A stretch of DNA of 64,000 nucleotides from Rhodospirillales bacterium (GTDB lineage: Bacteria > Pseudomonadota > Alphaproteobacteria > Rhodospirillales > Shumkoniaceae). The notes under the pieces were generated by a model, which saw only the letters and a list, made by a program, of their open reading frames with translations, had not been told where the DNA came from and did no database searches. The stretch covers positions 62,001 to 126,000 of the forward strand of contig JACZKS010000130.1 in NCBI GenBank assembly GCA_014859895.1. Direction: 5' to 3'. Of this stretch, positions 25,189 through 33,266 are shown piece by piece. A program made the translations under genes and the position numbers. Every line of letters begins with the position of its first letter. The first letter of the stretch is position 1.

Positions 25189-26166
25189 TCATCCCCCGAA
25201 GATCTCGGCGAATTTCCGCTTGGTTTCCTCGTCGGTCTTCAGCAGCAGGTTGGGGTCGGCATCGATGACCTTAAGCGTCGCCGGATCGGGATAGCCGGCG
25301 GGCGGCGTCACTCCCTTGACGAGGGGAAAGTACATCTGCTCCACGGACTGCTCCTGGGCGGCCCGGGAAAGCTGGAAGTCGACGAACTTCTTCGCCGCCG
25401 GAACATTGCGCGCCGCCTTCAGGATGGCGACCGGCTGATTGATGGCGGTGACGCCTTCCGCCGGGAAGACGAAGTCGACGGGCGAGCCCTTGGCCTTCTG
25501 GCCGTACGCCATGTATTCGATGATCACGCCGTAGGCCTTTTCGCCCCGCGCCACGGCGTCGCGCACGCTGCCGTTGCCCTTGGCGGCCAACGCCCCGTTG
25601 GCGGCCAACTTCTCGAAATACTGCCAGCCGAAGGCGGGCTGCGCGGCCAGGGTGCCGACGTGAATGACGGCGGCGCCCGAATAGAGCGGGCTCGGCATGA
25701 TGACCTGGCCCTTGGCTTCGGGCTTCAGCAGATCCGCCCACGATGTCGGCCTCGGTTTGCCGGAGGCGGTATTGTAGACGATTCCCGTGGTGATCAGCTT
25801 GGTGCCGAAGAAAGTCCTGTCCTTGTCGTATTGCGAGGGATCCAGGTCCTTCACCGGGGCGTTCGTGTAGGCCATCAGCAGGCCTTGGTTCTTGACGGCG
25901 GTCATCGCGATCGAATCGGCGATCAGCAGCACGTCGGCCCTGGGAGCGCCGGCTGCCAACTCGGCCTGCAGCTTGTTCATGATCTCGGTGGTGCCCGAGC
26001 GGAACAACTCGACCTTGACGTCGGGAGCGGTCTTGTTGAACAGCTCGATGACCGAGGTCATCTGCTCGACGGGCTGCGATGTGTAGATCATGAGCGTCTC
26101 GGCCTTGGCCGAAACGGCTAGGGCAGCCAGGGCGAGGCCGCCGGCGAGGGAGGCAAGCTTGGACAT
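25189..26166 (-). CDS. Periplasmic binding protein, Fe3+/2-aminoethylphosphonate type
   Basis: The 325-residue product has a signal peptide (MSKLASLAGG...SAKA, ~22) and the fold of FbpA-like proteins: ETLMIYTSQP at the mature start, ADVLLIADSIAMTAVKNQGLL, GIVYNT and GVIIEYMAYGQKAKGSPVDFVFP. The paired Tyr residues that bind iron in FbpA near the C-terminus are not evident, which argues for an anion such as 2-aminoethylphosphonate. CGGAGA precedes the ATG at 26166. It heads the operon binding protein-permease-ATPase-MBL and lies 85 bases from a Pho-box array. Confidence 0.83.
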   Translation of the reverse strand: MSKLASLAGGLALAALAVSAKAETLMIYTSQPVEQMTSVIELFNKTAPDVKVELFRSGTTEIMNKLQAELAAGAPRADVLLIADSIAMTAVKNQGLLMAYTNAPVKDLDPSQYDKDRTFFGTKLITTGIVYNTASGKPRPTSWADLLKPEAKGQVIMPSPLYSGAAVIHVGTLAAQPAFGWQYFEKLAANGALAAKGNGSVRDAVARGEKAYGVIIEYMAYGQKAKGSPVDFVFPAEGVTAINQPVAILKAARNVPAAKKFVDFQLSRAAQEQSVEQMYFPLVKGVTPPAGYPDPATLKVIDADPNLLLKTDEETKRKFAEIFGG

Positions 26167-26250
26167 GACGGCTATCTCCGGATTGATTGTGCACTAGAAA
26201 TGCCCGTCCGCGGCATCACCGCGTCGGTGGCCCGATCATGGGAGCCGACC

Positions 26251-26290
26251 GTGACGCTTTTGTTGCAGGCGCATGACACCTTGCTGACAC
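26251..26290 (-). promoter_or_regulatory. Pho-box array (four 11-bp-phased heptamers)
   Basis: Minus strand: GTGTCAG, CAAG, GTGTCAT, GCGC, CTGCAAC, AAAA, GCGTCAC. These are seven-base units with four-base linkers, as in the PhoB consensus CTGTCAT-N4-CTGTCAT. It lies 85 bases upstream of the binding-protein ATG and implies phosphate-starvation control of the ABC/MBL operon. Confidence 0.65.
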
Positions 26291-26309
26291 ATTCAGGCGC
26301 GTTCCTGCG

Positions 26310-26329
26310 GCGACGGTCGGAACCGTCGC
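26310..26329. repeat. Perfect 8-bp hairpin/palindrome
   Basis: GCGACGGT-CGGA-ACCGTCGC between the divergent binding-protein and ArsR genes. It is not followed by a T tract, so it is more likely an operator or structural element than a terminator. Confidence 0.4.
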
Positions 26330-26369
26330 TCCTGCCAAATACATTTACAAAACTAGGTTATTGGTCATA

Positions 26370-26690
26370 ATGGCGGGCATGAACGAGCAAATGGCAGCGG
26401 CGGCTCTTTCCGCCCTCGGGCACGAGGCCCGGTTGGGGATTTTCCGGCTTCTCGTGCGCGCCGGGCGGGATGGGCTCAATATCGGCGATATCGGAAGGCT
26501 GTGCGGCCTGCCGCCATCGACCCTCGCCCACCATCTGGGAACGCTGGTCGAGGCCGGACTGGTCCTCCAGGAACGTGACGGCCGCGAGGTCATCAATCGG
26601 GCCGACTATGCCGCCGTCCGCGGCGTCTTCGAGTTCGTCGAGGCGGAATGCTGCATCGGAGTCGGCCTCAACCGAGGCGATGCGGCCTGA
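26370..26690 (+). CDS. ArsR-family winged-helix transcriptional regulator
   Basis: The 106-residue product has the ArsR winged-helix layout: LSALGHEARLGIFRLLVRAG, a recognition helix LCGLPPSTLAHHLGTLVEAGLV, and a beta-wing QERDGREVINRAD. A CC pair near the C-terminus (EAECCIG) could sense a metal or metalloid. I chose ATG at 26370; TTG at 26361 and ATG at 26379 are alternatives. An AACTAGG box before it (26351-26357) recurs before the permease gene. It probably represses the permease 41 bases downstream. Confidence 0.85.
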   Translation: MAGMNEQMAAAALSALGHEARLGIFRLLVRAGRDGLNIGDIGRLCGLPPSTLAHHLGTLVEAGLVLQERDGREVINRADYAAVRGVFEFVEAECCIGVGLNRGDAA

Positions 26691-26731
26691 TTTTTTTGTC
26701 TATATGTAACTAAATAACTAGGATAATAGAC

Positions 26732-27766
26732 ATGACAACGATCGTCGCCACCTTGCGCCAAGTGCATGGTTTCACCAAAGCCAGCGACAAGGCATGGCTC
26801 GCTTCCCTGTTCATCGTTGCCGGCCTTGCCGTCTTCGATCGCTCTCAGGCGGTCACGACGGTTCAATTCACGCTGGCCGCCCTTATGGGCGTCGCACCAT
26901 GGCTGCTGTTGTCCGTCGCCATCGCGGCATCGGCGGCGGCAACCGGAGCCGATCATCTGATCGCCCGCGCATTCCAGGGGCGGATGGCGACCATGGTGAT
27001 CCTCGCCGCCCTCATGGGTGCGCTGTCGCCCTTCTGTTCCTGCGGCGTCATTCCGCTGATCGCCGCCCTTCTTGCCATGGGCGTCCCGCTGGCCCCGGTC
27101 ATGGCCTTCTGGCTGGCCTCACCGGTCATGGATCCGGCGATGTTCGCGTTGACGGCCGGGACCCTCGGCCTCGACTTCGCGCTCGCCAAGACCCTGGCCG
27201 CCATCAGCCTCGGCCTGCTCGGCGGCTTCGGAACCGCCTGGATCGCACGGAGCGGCCTGCTCGCGGACCCCCTGCGGCCGGGCATCGGCAATGGCGGCTG
27301 CGGCGGCGCCAGGATACGCAGCCCCAAGCCGCCCGTGTGGGCCTTCTGGCGGGAAGCCGAGCGCCGGCAAAAGTTCGGACGCGAGGCCGCCAAGGCCGCC
27401 CTCTTCCTCGGCAAGTGGCTGACGCTGGCCTTCATCCTTGAAAGCCTGATGCTCGCCTTCCTCCCGGGCGAGCGCGTCGTGGCGCTGGTCGGCGGCGACG
27501 GCGTGGGCCCGATCCTTCTGGCCACCCTGGTCGGCGTGCCGGCCTATCTCAACGGCTACGCCGCCCTGCCGCTGGTCGCCGGCCTCCTCGGCAAGGGCAT
27601 GTCGGCGGGCGCCGGGCTGGCCTTCCTGGTGGCCGGCGGCGTGTCGTCGATCCCTGCGGCCATCGCCGTATGGGCGTTGGTCAAACGGTCGGTCTTTGCG
27701 CTCTATCTCGGCTTCGCCTTGGTCGGATCGTTCGCCGCCGGGCTGATCTTCCAGGCCGTGCAATGA
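26732..27766 (+). CDS. ArsP/YraQ-type permease (metal or metalloid efflux)
   Basis: The 344-residue product has about eight to ten membrane segments and the family signature ALSPFCSCGVIPL with C102 and C104 in a membrane segment, then MAFWLASPVMDPAMF. ArsP uses such thiols to export trivalent organoarsenicals; relatives (SO_0444 type) are linked to Cu/Zn. A Gly/Cys loop (GNGGCGGARI) divides the two halves. The adjacent ArsR regulator supports a toxic-metal role, but the ion cannot be told. AGGA lies eight bases before the ATG. It overlaps the next gene by four bases (ATGA). Confidence 0.82.
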   Translation: MTTIVATLRQVHGFTKASDKAWLASLFIVAGLAVFDRSQAVTTVQFTLAALMGVAPWLLLSVAIAASAAATGADHLIARAFQGRMATMVILAALMGALSPFCSCGVIPLIAALLAMGVPLAPVMAFWLASPVMDPAMFALTAGTLGLDFALAKTLAAISLGLLGGFGTAWIARSGLLADPLRPGIGNGGCGGARIRSPKPPVWAFWREAERRQKFGREAAKAALFLGKWLTLAFILESLMLAFLPGERVVALVGGDGVGPILLATLVGVPAYLNGYAALPLVAGLLGKGMSAGAGLAFLVAGGVSSIPAAIAVWALVKRSVFALYLGFALVGSFAAGLIFQAVQ

Positions 27767-28584
27767 ACGCCCCCGCCGTCCCGGCCATTGCGGTCGTCAC
27801 AGCCGAACCGCCGGCGCCGGGGGCGCGACTACTCGCGCCGCTCGGCGCCGCTTCGGGCCTCGGTTCGGTCGCCAACCTTCACATCGCGGGAGGCCGCATC
27901 GTCGAGACGCTGTGCGAGATCGAAACCGGCCAGCCGGCGGCGATCATCGAACCCTCGGCGCAGGCACCTCTTCGCCTGACCTATCGGTTCGTCCTTCCCA
28001 CCGAGGCGCCGCGCTACCCCGAAGCCGCCTTCGCGCCCCGCGCCAACCGCTATACGCGGGCGGCGGCGGAACTGCTTGCGGCCTCGCGACGCATCGCCGC
28101 CGAAGCTGGCGGCGGACGAAACGCCATCGACGCGCTGGTCGCCGAGGCGCGGGCCCGTTTCACCTATGACCACTCCGAGATACGCTTCAACGACAGACTC
28201 GACGAGGTACCTCTCCTGGGATGCGGCCTGATGCCCGGATCGTGCGTCGACATCAATACCTACCTGGTGGCCAGCCTGCGGGCGGCCGGATTCGAGGCGG
28301 CCTACGTCTACGGCTACTTCTTCCCCGCCGAGAAGGGGGACTGGACAGACGACATGCATTGCTGGGTGGCCACCCGCCACGGCGGCGAGGTGCTGGAATG
28401 GGACATCGCCCATCACATCAAGGCGGGCCATGCCCGGGTCCTGCCCGGGCTCAATCCGCGACCCGGGCGGCGGGCCCTCATCGGCCATTCGATGGGGCAT
28501 CGCTACGACGCTCGCAGCGGCCCCATCAAGGTCAAGCTGCTGGCAGAGCCGGTCTGGCTCATGGAGGACGACGCAGTAGCCTAG
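27763..28584 (+). CDS. Transglutaminase-like cysteine protease-fold protein
   Basis: The 273-residue product has a transglutaminase-like core with a full triad: C161 in LMPGSCVDINTYL, H199 in TDDMHCWVA and D214 in EVLEWDIAHH. The region before it (LTYRFVLPTEAPRYPE) resembles the N-terminal domain of bacterial transglutaminase-like proteins. No signal peptide is visible. The substrate is unknown. It is coupled to the permease gene by an ATGA overlap, so it is read under the ArsR regulator, an unusual companion for a metal exporter. It converges on the phosphonate operon. Confidence 0.78.
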   Translation: MNAPAVPAIAVVTAEPPAPGARLLAPLGAASGLGSVANLHIAGGRIVETLCEIETGQPAAIIEPSAQAPLRLTYRFVLPTEAPRYPEAAFAPRANRYTRAAAELLAASRRIAAEAGGGRNAIDALVAEARARFTYDHSEIRFNDRLDEVPLLGCGLMPGSCVDINTYLVASLRAAGFEAAYVYGYFFPAEKGDWTDDMHCWVATRHGGEVLEWDIAHHIKAGHARVLPGLNPRPGRRALIGHSMGHRYDARSGPIKVKLLAEPVWLMEDDAVA

Positions 28585-28666
28585 CCCCCGCGGCAGAAAT
28601 CCATCCGGGTCGTATGAACGGGGATGGACGCGGCCGGCCCCGATGCGGGGCAGCCGCTTGCGGGCG

Positions 28667-29350
28667 TCAGTCTTCCCGGCGCTCCGCCACGAAATGCCAG
28701 TGGAACGAGCCGAGGCTGCGGTGTTCATAGTCTTCCAGCGACACCAGTTCGAACCCGCGCAGAAGCTGCACCACCTCGCCGGCGTTGCAGTAGAAATGAG
28801 GATGCGCCTTGTCGCTGACGTCGTCGATCACGAAGGTGTCCGGAGCGACCTGCATCCCGACGCCGAAATTGGCGTTGCGCTTGGACAGGAGCGTGCCCTG
28901 AAAGAGGCCGCCGACTCGCAGGACCCGCGAGATTTCCTTGAGCGTTCGGGCGACCACCGAGCCGTCGCCGTGGTAGATGACGTTCCAGGCCAGGAGGTAG
29001 TCGAAGCTGGCGCCGGGAAAAGGCAGGTCGGTCATCAGGCCGTGTTCGACCGAGACCGCCAGCCCGCTTTCCCTCGCCGAGTCGCGCACGGAGGCGATGC
29101 CGGTCTCGCTGGCATCCATCGCCGTCACCCTGAATCCCGCGGCGGCGAGAGCAAGGGCATGCCGGCCGATTCCGCATCCCATGTCCAAGGCGTGCCGGGT
29201 GCCCCGCGCCTTCAGTTGCGGGATCAGGTCAGTCACTTCCGACTGCGGCTGCGACCAAAGGGCGCGATGCTCGCCGTCCGCCCAGCGGCGGTCCCATTCG
29301 ACATGCGCCGTCGCCGTTGCCAGGGCGACGTCCGGTTGGTTCATGGTCAT
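28667..29350 (-). CDS. Class I SAM-dependent methyltransferase at the end of the phnDCE operon
   Basis: The 227-residue product has motif I HALDMGCGIGRHALAL (~52-67), VTAMDASE, an acidic motif FDYLLAWNVIYHGD and post-motif IREISRVLRVGG-like (here LKEISRVLRVGGLFQG). It resembles tellurite-resistance/UbiE-type small-molecule methyltransferases. It follows phnE by 32 bases and so is probably cotranscribed with the Pho-boxed phosphonate transporter; its link to phosphonates is unknown. The ATG at 29350 has GGAAGGAAG upstream; ATG at 29344 is the alternative. Confidence 0.8.
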   Translation of the reverse strand: MTMNQPDVALATATAHVEWDRRWADGEHRALWSQPQSEVTDLIPQLKARGTRHALDMGCGIGRHALALAAAGFRVTAMDASETGIASVRDSARESGLAVSVEHGLMTDLPFPGASFDYLLAWNVIYHGDGSVVARTLKEISRVLRVGGLFQGTLLSKRNANFGVGMQVAPDTFVIDDVSDKAHPHFYCNAGEVVQLLRGFELVSLEDYEHRSLGSFHWHFVAERRED

Positions 29351-29382
29351 TTTTCGGCTTCCTTCCTGCCAGGACGGTGATT

Positions 29383-30192
29383 TCAGATAATCCGGCGCCG
29401 AAACGCCGCGCTGGCGCGCTCGACGACGACGACCAGGGCGAAGATGGCGAAGATGATGGTCGCCGCCTCGTCGTACTCGAACATGTCCATCGAGACCTTG
29501 AGTTCGATGCCGATGCCGCCGGCGCCGACCAGGCCCAGCACGACCGAGGATCGCGTCGCCTTTTCGAGCGCGAACAGCGAGGTATTGACGAAGGACGGCA
29601 TCGCCGCCGGGATCACCGCGCTGAAGATGGTGCCGCTGCGCGTCGCGCCGAGCGCGGTGAGCGCCTCGCGCGGGCCGGATTCGGCCTCCTCCATCGCCTC
29701 GGCGAAGAAACGCCCGCAGAAGCCCAGGGTATCCATCACCAGCGCCAGGGTTCCGGCGAACGGGCCGAGCCCGACGGCGACGACGAAGAACAGTGCCCAG
29801 ACTAGGTCCGGCACGGTGCGGCTCATGGCGATGACGGCGCGCGACAGATGATAGAGCGCGGGGCTGGGGGTCAGGCCGCGGGTGGCGAAGATGCCGAACG
29901 GCAGGCTGAGCAGGACCCCGAAGGCGGTGCCGACCAGCGCCATCTCGAAGGTTTCAAGCAGGGCCCAGCCGACGGCCACCAGCCGATCCGGGCTCGGCGG
30001 CAGCATGTCGGTGACCATACGCCCCATGTTGGGAAGCCCGGTGATGAGGGCGGAGAGCGACATCTCGGCCCCCTCGATGGAAATGACGAAGAAGGCGATC
30101 CCCACCACGTAAAGGATGAAGGCAACGCGGCCGGGCCGTTCGAAGCGGCTGGGCATCCCGGCGGTCAAAGTCCCGATGGAGGTGTCACGCAT
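29383..30192 (-). CDS. phnE: Phosphonate ABC transporter permease PhnE (set 1)
   Basis: The 269-residue product has about five to six membrane segments and PhnE features: [51 protein letters not shown] and VLGLVGAGGIGIEL near the C-terminus. It forms the membrane channel for phosphonate import with PhnC and PhnD. It overlaps phnC by eight bases and is third in the order phnD-phnC-phnE. Confidence 0.9.
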   Translation of the reverse strand: MRDTSIGTLTAGMPSRFERPGRVAFILYVVGIAFFVISIEGAEMSLSALITGLPNMGRMVTDMLPPSPDRLVAVGWALLETFEMALVGTAFGVLLSLPFGIFATRGLTPSPALYHLSRAVIAMSRTVPDLVWALFFVVAVGLGPFAGTLALVMDTLGFCGRFFAEAMEEAESGPREALTALGATRSGTIFSAVIPAAMPSFVNTSLFALEKATRSSVVLGLVGAGGIGIELKVSMDMFEYDEAATIIFAIFALVVVVERASAAFRRRII

Positions 30193-30991
30193 AGAAAGCC
30201 CTCAACGATTCCACGTCCTGACACGCCGACGGGGCGTCGAGCTGCAACCGCCCCTGGCGCAATCCCAGCAGCCGGTCGGAATAGTCAATCGCGTGGCGAA
30301 GGTTGTGGGAGGTGAACAGCAGCGACAGCTTGTGCCTGCGGATCAGGTCTACGAAAAGGCCCATCACTTCCTCGCCGGCGCTGGGATCGAGGCTGGCGAC
30401 CGGCTCGTCGGCGAAGACGATGCGCGGCCGTTGCATCAAGGCGCGGGCGATGGCTACGCGTTGCGACTGGCCGCCGGAAAGGTGATCGGCCCGTCGGCCG
30501 GCGAGGTCGGCAAGGCCGACGAGATCGAGGCAATGGAGGGCCTCTTCGCGCAGGCGGCGCGGCGCCAGTCCGTGGAACCACGTTCCCGGTCCACTTTGGC
30601 GGGCCTGGGCGCCGTGAATGACGTTGGTCAGCACGGACAGGCGCGGCACCAGGTTATGGCGCTGGAAGACGAAGCCCACCTTCGCGCGTAGCGTCCTTAG
30701 CGCGGCGTATCCGAGGCTGCAAACCTCGGTCTCGAATAGGCGGATGGAACCGTGGTCGGGTTCGATCAGGCGGACGCAACACCGCAGGACCGTCGACTTG
30801 CCGGCGCCGTTGGGACCGATCAGCGAGACCGACTGGCCCGGCGCCAGATCGAAGCTGACATCCGAGAAAACCGGGGCGCCGCGATCGAAGCCTTTCGCCA
30901 AGCCGCTTACAGCCAGCTCCGGCGTCGGCAGGGTCCGCACGGCCGGGGTCGGAATGACCCCGGCGATGAGGACGGCCGCTTGCGCGCTCAT
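30185..30991 (-). CDS. phnC: Phosphonate ABC transporter ATPase PhnC (set 1)
   Basis: The 268-residue product has Walker [16 protein letters not shown] (~58-72), a PhnC-like [21 protein letters not shown], signature [16 protein letters not shown], Walker [15 protein letters not shown] and [11 protein letters not shown]. The first ~25 residues precede the usual PhnC start, so a later start is possible. It lies two bases after phnD and overlaps phnE. It powers phosphonate import. Confidence 0.9.
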   Translation of the reverse strand: MSAQAAVLIAGVIPTPAVRTLPTPELAVSGLAKGFDRGAPVFSDVSFDLAPGQSVSLIGPNGAGKSTVLRCCVRLIEPDHGSIRLFETEVCSLGYAALRTLRAKVGFVFQRHNLVPRLSVLTNVIHGAQARQSGPGTWFHGLAPRRLREEALHCLDLVGLADLAGRRADHLSGGQSQRVAIARALMQRPRIVFADEPVASLDPSAGEEVMGLFVDLIRRHKLSLLFTSHNLRHAIDYSDRLLGLRQGRLQLDAPSACQDVESLRAFYA

Positions 30992-30993
30992 GG

Positions 30994-31878
30994 TCAGTTG
31001 CCGACGAAGTCGGCGAACTGCGGGAAGCCGATCGTGCGATACATGCTCCGCACGTAGTCGTAGTCGGAGTCTTTCACATCGGGCAGGAACTTCATGCCCT
31101 TGTACTTCTGGTTGTCTTCGCCGGTCAGGATCGCCGCGACCAGGTCCTTCGAGTGGTCGACAAAGGCCTTGCGCACGGTCTCGACCACCTTGGCGTCGAC
31201 GTGCTTGCCGGCCATCAGCACGTCGTTGGGAAGGTCGGGCCCGCGGGCGATGACCTTGAAGGCGCCGGGCTCAAGGGATTTTTCACCGGCCCGGAACTTG
31301 AGGATATAGCCGTAGTTCATGCCGGCGGCGGCGACATCGCCGCGTTTCAGCCCTTCCCACGCCACATTGCGATGGACGTGCATGGCCTGCAGGCTGGCGC
31401 GCGGATCGATGCCGTAGTCGGCCAGGACCTGCATCGGCGCCAGGTGGTTGGAGGTCGACCCGACGTCGCCGAAGGCGACCTTCTTGCCCTTGAGATCGGC
31501 CACCGTATTGATGCCGCTGTCGGCCAGCACGACGATGCCCGAGAAGTAGTCCGGCCGGCCAAAGCCGACGATCGCCCGCGCCTCGGTCTTCTTGCGGATC
31601 ACCACGTATTCGGCAGGGCCGGTGAGGACGAACTCGACCTTTTCCGAGCGCAGCGCCTCGGCGGCGGCGGTGCGGCTCGCCACCGGATAGAACTTGAATG
31701 GATAGCCGGTGGTTTTCTCGAGGACCTCCTTGAACGCCCCGAATTCACGCTGAAGGTTTTCGAGACCTTCCAAATCGGTAACCGCCAGGCGCAGCGGTTC
31801 GGCGGCCATCGCCAAGCCCGAGGCCATCGACAAAGCGGCGGCGGCGGCCAGCAGTTTCAATCCGCGGATCGTCATCAT
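30994..31878 (-). CDS. phnD: Periplasmic phosphonate-binding protein PhnD (set 1)
   Basis: The 294-residue product has a signal peptide (MMTIRG...LAMAA, ~26) and a PhnD-type fold: LRLAVTDLEGLENLQREFG, EKVEFVLTGPAEYVVIRK, VAFGDVGSTSNHLAPMQVL (the phosphonate-binding Ser/Thr loop) and GDVAAAGMNYGY. I chose ATG at 31878, six bases after GGAGG; GTG at 31884 is possible. It heads the phnDCE-methyltransferase operon, with a Pho-box array 61 bases upstream. Confidence 0.9.
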   Translation of the reverse strand: MMTIRGLKLLAAAAALSMASGLAMAAEPLRLAVTDLEGLENLQREFGAFKEVLEKTTGYPFKFYPVASRTAAAEALRSEKVEFVLTGPAEYVVIRKKTEARAIVGFGRPDYFSGIVVLADSGINTVADLKGKKVAFGDVGSTSNHLAPMQVLADYGIDPRASLQAMHVHRNVAWEGLKRGDVAAAGMNYGYILKFRAGEKSLEPGAFKVIARGPDLPNDVLMAGKHVDAKVVETVRKAFVDHSKDLVAAILTGEDNQKYKGMKFLPDVKDSDYDYVRSMYRTIGFPQFADFVGN

Positions 31879-31938
31879 TTCCACCCTCCCTGGGTTGAGG
31901 CTGAGAAGAACAGGCGGGCCATAGTCTGCCTGGGCAGG

Positions 31939-31967
31939 GTGACTGGCGGATGATGGCGCAATGACAA
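31939..31967 (-). promoter_or_regulatory. Pho-box array before phnD (set 1)
   Basis: Minus strand: TTGTCAT, TGCG, CCATCAT, CCGC, CAGTCAC, which are three heptamers at 11-bp spacing. Twelve bases later comes GACTAT, a plausible -10, matching the geometry of PhoB-activated promoters. Confidence 0.65.
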
Positions 31968-32026
31968 GTCCGCGAAATAAAATGCCGACGACCTGCGAGG
32001 TTGTCGGCTCGGCATCCGGTCGGGGA

Positions 32027-33145
32027 TCAGGGCAGCGAAACCGTGACGGCGATCATCTCGTGGTCGGAGAGCGCGGCGCCGGAGACCGGATGGGTTGCCG
32101 GCACGATCTGCGGGTCGGTGGCGGCGAGGCCCCGCGTCAGGAACCAGTCGAGCTTGCAGAGCGCCGTCGACGACTGGCCGCTGACCAGGGGCCGTTGCGT
32201 GGCCCCACCGGGCACATTGCACGACGACCACTCGAAGCCATGCCGGCGCGCCACCTCGAACAGCGGCTCGTAGGGCACCGGCTTGGACAGGCGGTCGGCG
32301 GGGAGTTCCCGTTTGCGGCGCTCGACGGCCTCGCGGTCGAGCCCGTCGCGCGAGAAAGTGGTGGTGTTGAGGTCGCCGCCGATGAGCACCGGCGCGTCGG
32401 GGGCATAGGCCTCGATGGCGTCCAGAAGAATGTCCATCTGCTCGGCCCGATGTGCGGCGTCGCTATGGCTTTCCAGGTGGACGGCGGCAACCGTGATCGC
32501 CCGCCTGCCCAAGGCCAGCGTCGCCGCCACCGCCATGCGGCCGCCGATCCTCTTCTGGCCGCTCGACGGCCGCCGCCACCAGCGGCGGCTGCGATCGAAG
32601 CGGATGAGCGCCGGTCGCGTCAGGCGAAACGGCGAGACGATGGCGTTGCCGTGCAGGCCGGCGGCATTGGTGGTGCCGCCGACGGCGGCGCGGTCGCGGT
32701 CGTTGCCGGGCGTGAGTTCGATGAATTCGACCCCGAAGACGTAGCCGGCGTCGCGGTCGACCGCCACGTCGCGCACCGTGTGCCGCTGATGGGAGCGGGC
32801 CATCCCGACGTCCATCTCGGCCAGCAGCAGGACATCCGGGCGTTCCGAGGACAACCGGTCGAGCGTGCCCTTCATGTGGCGGCAGCGTTCGGCGTTCCAG
32901 AAGACGACCCGGACGGCGGAAGCGGTGACAAGCGGCCGTGGCGCCGGCCGCACCTCCAGTTGGTTAAGTATGGGAAGATCGAGCAGCCCGTCGTGGCGTT
33001 GGGCCGTCGACGCCTCGGCGAACCATGCCTGGCGCGTCGCGATGGTCGGCGGAATCATCGCTTCGGTGGTGAGCCCGTCCCGCGCGCCACCGCGTTCGAG
33101 CGTGCCGTCGTAGGTCGGGTACGTCGAGAGCAAGGACGGCATCAT
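32027..33145 (-). CDS. Endonuclease/exonuclease/phosphatase-family hydrolase
   Basis: The 372-residue product has an EEP catalytic domain in its C-terminal two-thirds: VVFWNAERC (metal-site Asn), VLLLAEMDVG (metal-ligand Glu), AVHLESHSD, LIGGDLNTTTF (Asp-x-Asn) and ALSDHEMIAV (general-base His). The first ~95 residues are unrecognised. There is no signal peptide. EEP enzymes cut phosphodiester or phosphomonoester bonds in DNA, lipids or small molecules. Its own Pho-box array and place between the C-P lyase operon and the phosphonate transporter suggest phosphorus scavenging, perhaps a missing phosphodiesterase step. ATG at 33145 has GAGG seven bases upstream. Confidence 0.82.
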   Translation of the reverse strand: MMPSLLSTYPTYDGTLERGGARDGLTTEAMIPPTIATRQAWFAEASTAQRHDGLLDLPILNQLEVRPAPRPLVTASAVRVVFWNAERCRHMKGTLDRLSSERPDVLLLAEMDVGMARSHQRHTVRDVAVDRDAGYVFGVEFIELTPGNDRDRAAVGGTTNAAGLHGNAIVSPFRLTRPALIRFDRSRRWWRRPSSGQKRIGGRMAVAATLALGRRAITVAAVHLESHSDAAHRAEQMDILLDAIEAYAPDAPVLIGGDLNTTTFSRDGLDREAVERRKRELPADRLSKPVPYEPLFEVARRHGFEWSSCNVPGGATQRPLVSGQSSTALCKLDWFLTRGLAATDPQIVPATHPVSGAALSDHEMIAVTVSLP

Positions 33146-33209
33146 CGGTCTGCCTCGCGGTTTCCATTCTGTTGCCGGCGGCAGTCTAGGCGGCCGGGGT
33201 GGCAGCGGC

Positions 33210-33238
33210 GTGACCATTGGATGACCGTGTCATGACAC
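33210..33238 (-). promoter_or_regulatory. Pho-box array before the EEP hydrolase gene
   Basis: Minus strand: GTGTCAT, GACA, CGGTCAT, CCAA, TGGTCAC. These are three heptamers at 11-bp spacing, 65 bases upstream of the ATG at 33145. No good -10 is seen at the ideal distance. Confidence 0.6.
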
Positions 33239-33266
33239 GCCAAGCGATTTCCGGCGACGGCCCGCG

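Noticed and set aside
25189..26166. Ferric-iron-binding protein FbpA
   Set aside because: Same fold family, but no clear iron-binding Tyr pair, and the promoter has Pho boxes rather than a recognisable Fur site.
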